From: Gemmataceae bacterium
GTDB taxonomy: Bacteria; Planctomycetota; Planctomycetia; Gemmatales; Gemmataceae
NCBI GenBank assembly: GCA_947474875.1
Contig: CANJKY010000209.1
Coordinates: 1 to 6,712, forward strand
Length of the DNA: 6,712 nt
Direction of reading: 5' to 3'
A program made the translations under genes and the position numbers. The notes below the pieces were generated by a model, which did no database searches, was not told the DNA's origin, and saw only the letters and a program-made list of their open reading frames with translations. Below are positions 1-4,448 of the stretch, one piece after another; position 1 is the stretch's first letter; each line of letters begins with the position of its first letter.

Positions 1-989
1 CGTTCTACAAGCGGTGTGATGCGCGGCTGAAAGCGATCAACGACGCCGGGTTGCTCGCGGTGCCGGTGCTCTGCTGGGCCCACCGCAAGGGCGATGCGGG
101 GAAGGAATTGACCGAGGAGCAGATCGTCACGCTCGTGAAGTTCGAGGTGGACCGCTACAAGGACGCCTATGTGCTGTGGATTCTGGCCGGCGACAACCAG
201 TACGGCAAGGACGACGCGGCCATGTGGAAGCGGGTCGGCCGGGCGGTGTTCGGCGACAAGCCGTCGGCCCCGGTCACCACCCACCCGACCGGCGAGAACT
301 TCCCGTGGAAAGACTGGGAGGACGAGAAGTGGCTGACCGTGCTGGGCTACCAGAGCGGGCACGGCGACAGCGAGAAGACGCTGAAATGGCTGACCGGCGG
401 GCCGGTCGCCGAGTACGGCAAGCGGAAGGAGTTCACCCGCCCGTGCATCAACCTGGAGCCGTCTTACGAGGGGCACAACGGGTACACCAGCAAGAAGCCG
501 CACACCGAGATGAGCGTCCGCAGGGCGATCTACTGGAGCCTGCTCATCGCCCCGACCGCCGGCGTCACCTACGGCGGGCACGGCGTGTGGAGCTGGCACA
601 CCAGCCCTGGCAAGGAGCCGACCGACCACCCCGGTACCGGCGTGGCAAAGGTGTGGAGCGAGGCGATCGACCTGCCGGCGGCGGGGCAGATGAAGCACGT
701 TCGCGACATCTTCAACCGGGTGGAGTGGACAAAGCTTCGCCCCGCCCCGGATCTCATCACCCAGCCCGACCCAAAAGACCCGGCGAAGTTCGGCGCCTGC
801 GCCGCCACGCCGGACCGTTCGCAGGTGGTCATCTACATGCCGGTCGGCGGGAAGATCCACGTCGGCGTGGAGCAGGACAAGCCGCGACCGGTGGAGTGGA
901 TCAACCCCCGCACCGGCGAGGTGACGAAGAGCCGAAACATCGACCTGATGGCCCCGGACGAGAACGACTGGGTTCTGGTGATGAAATGA
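1..989 (+). CDS. DUF4038 / GH140-like glycoside hydrolase with C-terminal DUF5060-type/collagen-binding-like domain, 5' partial
   Basis: This is the 3' part of a gene that starts before the window: the frame is open from base 3 (FYKRCDARLKAINDAG...), so the TTG at 51 is internal. The protein resembles DUF4038 apiosidase-like (GH140) enzymes, TIM-barrel glycosidases that act on plant pectin-type or related glycans. Visible landmarks are WILAGDN (Asp codon 192-194), THPTGEN (about 279-299), NLEPSYEGH (Glu codon 456-458) and the stretch VRRAIYWSLL...GVTYGGHGVWSW (about 519-596). The Asp and Glu are my candidates for the acid/base pair. The last 80 or so residues (ACAATPDRSQVVIYMP...VEWINPRTGEV) look like the small beta-sandwich seen C-terminal to DUF4038 (PF12904, putative collagen-binding). 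Any signal peptide lies outside the window. Its stop overlaps the purE start (ATGA, 986-989), so the two are probably co-transcribed. The family assignment is good; the substrate is unknown. Confidence 0.85.
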   Translation, partial: FYKRCDARLKAINDAGLLAVPVLCWAHRKGDAGKELTEEQIVTLVKFEVDRYKDAYVLWILAGDNQYGKDDAAMWKRVGRAVFGDKPSAPVTTHPTGENFPWKDWEDEKWLTVLGYQSGHGDSEKTLKWLTGGPVAEYGKRKEFTRPCINLEPSYEGHNGYTSKKPHTEMSVRRAIYWSLLIAPTAGVTYGGHGVWSWHTSPGKEPTDHPGTGVAKVWSEAIDLPAAGQMKHVRDIFNRVEWTKLRPAPDLITQPDPKDPAKFGACAATPDRSQVVIYMPVGGKIHVGVEQDKPRPVEWINPRTGEVTKSRNIDLMAPDENDWVLVMK

Positions 990-1495
990 GCCAACTGCCC
1001 ACAACCCCGCTGGTCGGCGTCATCATGGGGTCCCAATCGGACTGGGACGTGATGAAGCACGCCGCCGACACCCTGCTGTCACTCGGCATCCCGCACGAGT
1101 GCGAGGTGGTATCCGCCCACCGCACGCCGGACAAACTTTTCGAGTACGCCAGTTCGGCGACGGGTCGCGGATTGGAAGTGATCATCGCCGGGGCGGGCGG
1201 GGCAGCCCATCTGCCGGGCATGTGCGCGGCGAAGACTCATTTGCCCGTGCTCGGCGTGCCGGTGGCCCACGAATCCAGTTTCCTCCGGGGGCAGGACGCG
1301 CTGCTCAGCATCGTGCAGATGCCCGCCGGCATCCCCGTTGGCACGCTCGCCATCGGCAAGGCCGGGGCGACGAACGCCGCCCTCCTCGCCGCCGCGATCC
1401 TGGCGAACAAATACCCGGCCGTCCGGGAGAAACTGATCGCCTTCCGCGCGAAGCAGACGCAGGACGTGCTGGCGAAGCCTGATCCGAAAGGGTGA
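986..1495 (+). CDS. purE: 5-(carboxyamino)imidazole ribonucleotide mutase PurE (class I)
   Basis: PurE converts N5-CAIR, made by PurK, to CAIR in cytosolic de novo purine synthesis. The 169-residue length fits a bacterial class I PurE. Signature motifs are all present: GSQSD (residues 15-19), SAHRTPDK (43-50, with the catalytic His), AGAGGAAHLPG (68-78), SIVQMP (108-113) and GTLAIGKAG (119-127). The frame is open far upstream, but the ATG at 986 gives the normal N-terminus just before GVIMGS. It also has a GGTGA sequence at 977-981, four bases before it, that can act as a Shine-Dalgarno. The start overlaps the glycosidase stop (ATGA), which suggests translational coupling. Adjacent purK and the absence of class II features favour mutase over direct AIR carboxylase. 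The loop after GVPV reads AHESSFLRGQDALLSI (94-109), two residues longer than the E. coli and Bacillus proteins as I recall them. Confidence 0.97.
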   Translation: MSQLPTTPLVGVIMGSQSDWDVMKHAADTLLSLGIPHECEVVSAHRTPDKLFEYASSATGRGLEVIIAGAGGAAHLPGMCAAKTHLPVLGVPVAHESSFLRGQDALLSIVQMPAGIPVGTLAIGKAGATNAALLAAAILANKYPAVREKLIAFRAKQTQDVLAKPDPKG

Positions 1496-1498
1496 TGA

Positions 1499-2599
1499 AT
1501 GCGCCTCGGCATCCTCGGCGGCGGGCAACTCGGGCGGATGCTCGCCCTCTCCGCCCACCCGCTCGGCATCACCAGCACCGTCCTCGACCCCGGCGCCGAC
1601 CCGTGTGCGGCGGCGGCGGCCAGGCACGTCCGCGGCGAGTTCGACGACCTGCAAGCGCTGTACGAGCTGGTGAAGCGGTCGGACGTGATCACCTACGAGT
1701 TCGAGAACGTGCCGGTCGAGTCGGCCCACTGGCTGGCCGAGCGGGTGCCGGTGTTCCCGCCGCCGAAGGCTCTCGAAGTGTCGCAAGACCGGCTGGTCGA
1801 AAAGTCGTTCTTCGAGTCGCTCGGCATCCCCACCCCGCCGTTCGCCGCCATCGACACCCGTGAGCAGTTCGATGTCGCCATCCGAGACATCGGCCTACCT
1901 GCCGTGCTGAAGACCCGCCGCTTCGGGTACGACGGCAAGGGCCAAGCCGTGCTGCGAACTCCGGCAGACGCCGAGGCCGCGTGGGCGACGCTCGGCGGGC
2001 GGCCGCTCATCCTCGAAGGGTTCGTGCCCTTCGACCGCGAGGTGTCGGTCCTGGCCGTGCGGAGCCGGACCGGCGAAACCGCCTTCTACCCGCTGGTGGA
2101 GAACGAACATCGCGAGGGAATGCTGTACCGGAGCATCGCCCCGGCCAGCGGCACCGGCGAGGAACTAACCGAACGGGCGTGCGAATTCGCGCTACGGGTG
2201 ATGACGGAGTTGAACTACGTCGGGGTGCTGGCGATCGAGTGGTTCCAGGACGGCCCGCGTCTGCTGGCGAACGAGATGGCCCCGCGAGTCCACAACAGCG
2301 GCCACTGGACGACCGAAGGAGCCGTCACCAGCCAGTTCGAGAACCACGTGCGGGCGGTGTGCGGGCTGCCGCTCGGCAGCGCGGTAGCGGTCGGCCACTC
2401 GGCCCTGTTCAACCTGATCGGCAGCCGGCCCGACTTCGCCGAGGTGCTGGCGATCCCGAACGCCCACCTGCACTGGTACGGCAAGGAGCCGAAGCCGCGT
2501 CGGAAGGTGGGTCACGTCACGCTCACCGCTGCCGACGCCGACGAGCGGACCCGACTGGCCGACGAGTTCGTGCGGCGGATCAACCCGCAGGTGGCGTGA
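1499..2599 (+). CDS. purK: 5-(carboxyamino)imidazole ribonucleotide synthase PurK (ATP-grasp)
   Basis: PurK uses ATP and bicarbonate to carboxylate AIR to N5-CAIR, which PurE then rearranges. The 366-residue length is normal. The N-terminal preATP-grasp domain starts with GILGGGQLGRM (residues 4-14) and carries TYEFENVP (65-72). The ATP-grasp core has QDR (96-98), LKTRRFGYDGKGQ (137-149), ILEGFVPFDREVSV (171-184) and the metal/phosphate-binding NEMAPRVHNSGHWT (258-271). The C-terminal domain contains HWYGK (325-329) and RKVGHVTL (335-342). The ATG at 1499 puts the Gly-rich loop at the usual distance from the N-terminus, and AAAGGGTGA just upstream can serve as ribosome binding site. The gene directly follows purE in the same frame after two consecutive TGA codons, so it is almost certainly in the same operon. 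A strong hairpin follows 6 bases after the stop. Confidence 0.97.
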   Translation: MRLGILGGGQLGRMLALSAHPLGITSTVLDPGADPCAAAAARHVRGEFDDLQALYELVKRSDVITYEFENVPVESAHWLAERVPVFPPPKALEVSQDRLVEKSFFESLGIPTPPFAAIDTREQFDVAIRDIGLPAVLKTRRFGYDGKGQAVLRTPADAEAAWATLGGRPLILEGFVPFDREVSVLAVRSRTGETAFYPLVENEHREGMLYRSIAPASGTGEELTERACEFALRVMTELNYVGVLAIEWFQDGPRLLANEMAPRVHNSGHWTTEGAVTSQFENHVRAVCGLPLGSAVAVGHSALFNLIGSRPDFAEVLAIPNAHLHWYGKEPKPRRKVGHVTLTAADADERTRLADEFVRRINPQVA

Positions 2600-2605
2600 T
2601 CCCGA

Positions 2606-2666
2606 CGAGCCGCGACCCCGAGGGGGGGGGGGTCAATCAGCCCCGCTCCCTCGCGGTCGCGGCTCG
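2606..2666. terminator. Long hairpin between convergent genes, probable bidirectional terminator
   Basis: CGAGCCGCGACC at 2606-2617 is the perfect reverse complement of GGTCGCGGCTCG at 2655-2666. After one C/C mismatch the stem continues: 2619-2626 can pair with 2646-2653, allowing one G-T pair. The loop region contains part of an 11-G run (2622-2632). The element starts 6 bases after the purK stop and ends 5 bases before the porin stop, so it fills nearly the whole 72-base gap between two convergent transcription units. There is no clear U-tract, so it may work as a transcription stop or as a 3'-end-protecting structure. Sequencing errors are possible in the G tract. Confidence 0.7.
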
Positions 2667-2671
2667 ACTAA

Positions 2672-4297
2672 TCAGAAGTAGTACTGGGCCAGGATGCCGA
2701 ACCCGTGGACAACCCCGCTGTTTGCCGGACCGGGCACGTTGCGGTAGATGTTGCTGTACTGGAACTGGATCTTGGCGTTGTCGTTGAAGTACCAGTTCAG
2801 CCCGAACGTGTGCTGGTGCATCTGCCCGCCGTTAATCCCGCGGTCGTTCAGGTCCAGATAGCTGAACCGGTACCCCAGCTGCCACGCCCCGGTGCCCCGC
2901 AGCCCGCAGTTCGGGTCCCAGCGGAAGTAGTTCTTCACCTTGATGCGGTCGTACATGCCCATCCGCTTGTCGTACCCGCGGTGTTCGCCGGTCAGGATGT
3001 AGCTGGCTTCGGCGTACCCGCCCCAGAACATCGGGTCGGCCGCCGCCGCCCCCACGTTCGGCCCGTACAGGAAGCGGGCGTTCCGGGTGAACGCGAACGC
3101 CGCCTCGGACTGGACCGAGAACGGCCCGTGGATCCACAGGAATTCCGGGCTGACTGTCTGCACGCTGTCGGCCATCAGGAACCCGGTGTCGATGAACCGC
3201 CCGGGGTTGCCGCCGAGCGTGGTCTGGATGCCGGTGGCGTCCCGTAGTTCCGGCCGCGCCCGGAACCGTACCACGTTCTGCGTGTCCCCGAACGTGCTGC
3301 CGGTGCCGCCCGGCTGGATGGTGCGGCCCAGGTCCGCCCGCCGCCACTGGTACGACGCCCCGACGTGGACCACCCGTTCACCGTCGTTCTCGTACACCGG
3401 CAGGCCGGTCACCCGCGTGGTGGTGGCGTAATCCCCGCCGCCGAAGTCGGACGTGTAGAACTGCGTCGGCTGGATGCGGTGCACCATGCTCTGCACCGTC
3501 AGCCGCTGGTCCAGGTAGTTGTTCTGCACGTAGATGCCGGGCGCGAACAGCGTCCAGAATGCGTCCGACATGCTGGACCGCTCAAGCAGCGTCAGGTGGT
3601 AGTCGGAGCCGATCATCTCCAGCCCTTGAGGCACCTTGTGCTGGCCGATCCGCACCGTGCCCAGGAGCGGGATGTCCTTCATCCCGAACCACATGTGGTC
3701 GTAGGTGATGTAGTTGAGCTGCTCGAAGTCCACCTCCAGGGCGTACTCGAACTTGTCGTACACGGTGCCGTCGGTGCGGAGGCGGATGCGGCGGAAGAAC
3801 ATGCCGTCGTCCATCACACCGACGCCACCACCCGGCCCGGCCGCCGGGATGCCACCGTTCCCGGGCGGTGCCCCCCGCAGCGTGTTCGGCTGGGCCCACC
3901 AGATCGATTCGAATTGCAACCGCCCGCCGAGGTGGAACCGCCAGTCCTTGTTCGGCGTCTCGAACCACAGCCCGTTGTCCCAGTATGACGACAGCGGGAA
4001 CTTGGTGCCGGTGGTCAGCGCCTTCTCCATCAACTCCTTCTGCTTCTGATCGTCGTCCGCCTTCTTCTTCGCGTCCCGTTCTTTCAGGTAGTCGTCCACC
4101 AACTTCTTCAGGTCGGCCGGCAGTTCCTTGGCCTGAGCCGGCGAACCGGGGTCGCCGGTCGGCGGCTGGACGTCGGCCGCTGGTGACGGTGTCAGCCACG
4201 ACTGGATCGGCGCCGGCGAGGTTTGCGCGGGGCCACGACCGGCCGCCAGTGCAAAAACGGCCAACACCGGAGCAAGTCTGCGGACGAGGGCGAACAT
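2672..4297 (-). CDS. Outer-membrane porin, phosphate-selective porin O/P (OprO/OprP) type
   Basis: This 541-residue protein is a probable 16-18-strand beta-barrel of the phosphate-selective porin family (PF07396), which carries anions or small solutes across the outer membrane. The N-terminus has a signal peptide: RR at 6-7, then a hydrophobic core LAPVLAVFALAAG (8-20), with cleavage probably near residue 25. A Pro-rich linker follows, then a Lys/Asp/Glu-rich helix (about 57-94) likely to form a coiled coil, as in other periplasm-facing porin N-termini. The barrel begins near WRFHLGGRLQFES (119-131). Family landmarks are FFRRIRLRTDGTVYDKFEYAL (167-187), VRIGQHKVPQGLE (215-227), LLERSSMSDAF (237-247), YRFSYLDLND (476-485) and HTFGLNWYFND (496-506). 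It ends in YYF; a terminal aromatic residue is the usual barrel-assembly signal. The ATG at 4297 is preceded by GAGG four bases upstream. Substrate specificity cannot be read from the sequence. Confidence 0.88.
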   Translation of the reverse strand: MFALVRRLAPVLAVFALAAGRGPAQTSPAPIQSWLTPSPAADVQPPTGDPGSPAQAKELPADLKKLVDDYLKERDAKKKADDDQKQKELMEKALTTGTKFPLSSYWDNGLWFETPNKDWRFHLGGRLQFESIWWAQPNTLRGAPPGNGGIPAAGPGGGVGVMDDGMFFRRIRLRTDGTVYDKFEYALEVDFEQLNYITYDHMWFGMKDIPLLGTVRIGQHKVPQGLEMIGSDYHLTLLERSSMSDAFWTLFAPGIYVQNNYLDQRLTVQSMVHRIQPTQFYTSDFGGGDYATTTRVTGLPVYENDGERVVHVGASYQWRRADLGRTIQPGGTGSTFGDTQNVVRFRARPELRDATGIQTTLGGNPGRFIDTGFLMADSVQTVSPEFLWIHGPFSVQSEAAFAFTRNARFLYGPNVGAAAADPMFWGGYAEASYILTGEHRGYDKRMGMYDRIKVKNYFRWDPNCGLRGTGAWQLGYRFSYLDLNDRGINGGQMHQHTFGLNWYFNDNAKIQFQYSNIYRNVPGPANSGVVHGFGILAQYYF

Positions 4298-4301
4298 AAG
4301 A

Positions 4302-4317
4302 CCTCGAACGGACGAGG
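4302..4317 (-). promoter_or_regulatory. Porin ribosome binding site inside a small hairpin
   Basis: On the - strand the sequence before the porin ATG reads CGAGGTCTT-ATG. Its CGAGG (4302-4306) is complementary to CCTCG (4313-4317), across a six-base loop. The stem is only 5 bp, so occlusion of the ribosome binding site would be modest. Confidence 0.4.
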
Positions 4318-4388
4318 ACGGGCGGGAGCCCGGTCCGACGCATCATCGGCCGTCCGGTCGGAGGGTGTGAGTGAATCTGTACGGATTG

Positions 4389-4412
4389 GCCGGCCCGGAT
4401 TCCGGGACCGGC
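4389..4412 (-). terminator. Hairpin downstream of the large hydrolase, possible terminator
   Basis: The arms GGCCGGCCCGGA... and ...TCCGGGACCGGC (4389-4399 and 4401-4412, centred on T4400) pair over about 11 positions with one bulged A at 4407; the innermost pair must open to form the loop. On the - strand it lies about 37-60 bases after the hydrolase stop and ahead of the porin. No U-run follows, so a Rho-independent role is uncertain. Confidence 0.4.
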
Positions 4413-4448
4413 GGCGGTTCTCACCATTTCGGCTAAAGCCCCCAGCCA

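Larger units (their letters stand above)
4298..4448 (-). promoter_or_regulatory. Intergenic leader region of the porin gene
   Basis: These 151 bases separate the hydrolase stop from the porin start. They hold a probable terminator at 4389-4412 (listed separately). Nearer the porin come two small hairpins: CGGGC at 4319-4323 with GCCCG at 4328-4332, and CCTCG at 4302-4306 with CGAGG at 4313-4317. Read on the - strand, the second stem uses the GAGG that would be the porin's ribosome binding site. I see no convincing -35/-10 pair, so the promoter itself is not placed. That it lies here is inferred from the gap size and the terminator. Confidence 0.4.

Noticed and set aside
176..985. Open frame upstream of PurE, as if PurE had a 270-residue N-terminal extension
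   Set aside because: It is Arg/Pro/Gly-rich shadow translation of the glycosidase in another frame. PurE homology begins just after the ATG at 986.
1981..2787. Open frame of 268 codons overlapping purK and running into the porin
   Set aside because: Arg/Pro/Gly-rich frame-shifted shadow that crosses the terminator region; no motif.
3365..3988. Open frame of 207 codons on the + strand antisense to the porin
   Set aside because: Its composition (Val, His, Arg, Pro) is typical of antisense frames in GC-rich genes, and the opposite strand encodes a clear porin.
4320..4388. Possible sigma-70 promoter for the porin (a TACAGAT-like element on the - strand)
   Set aside because: Only a weak -10 resemblance with no matching -35 at the right distance; not enough to place a promoter.
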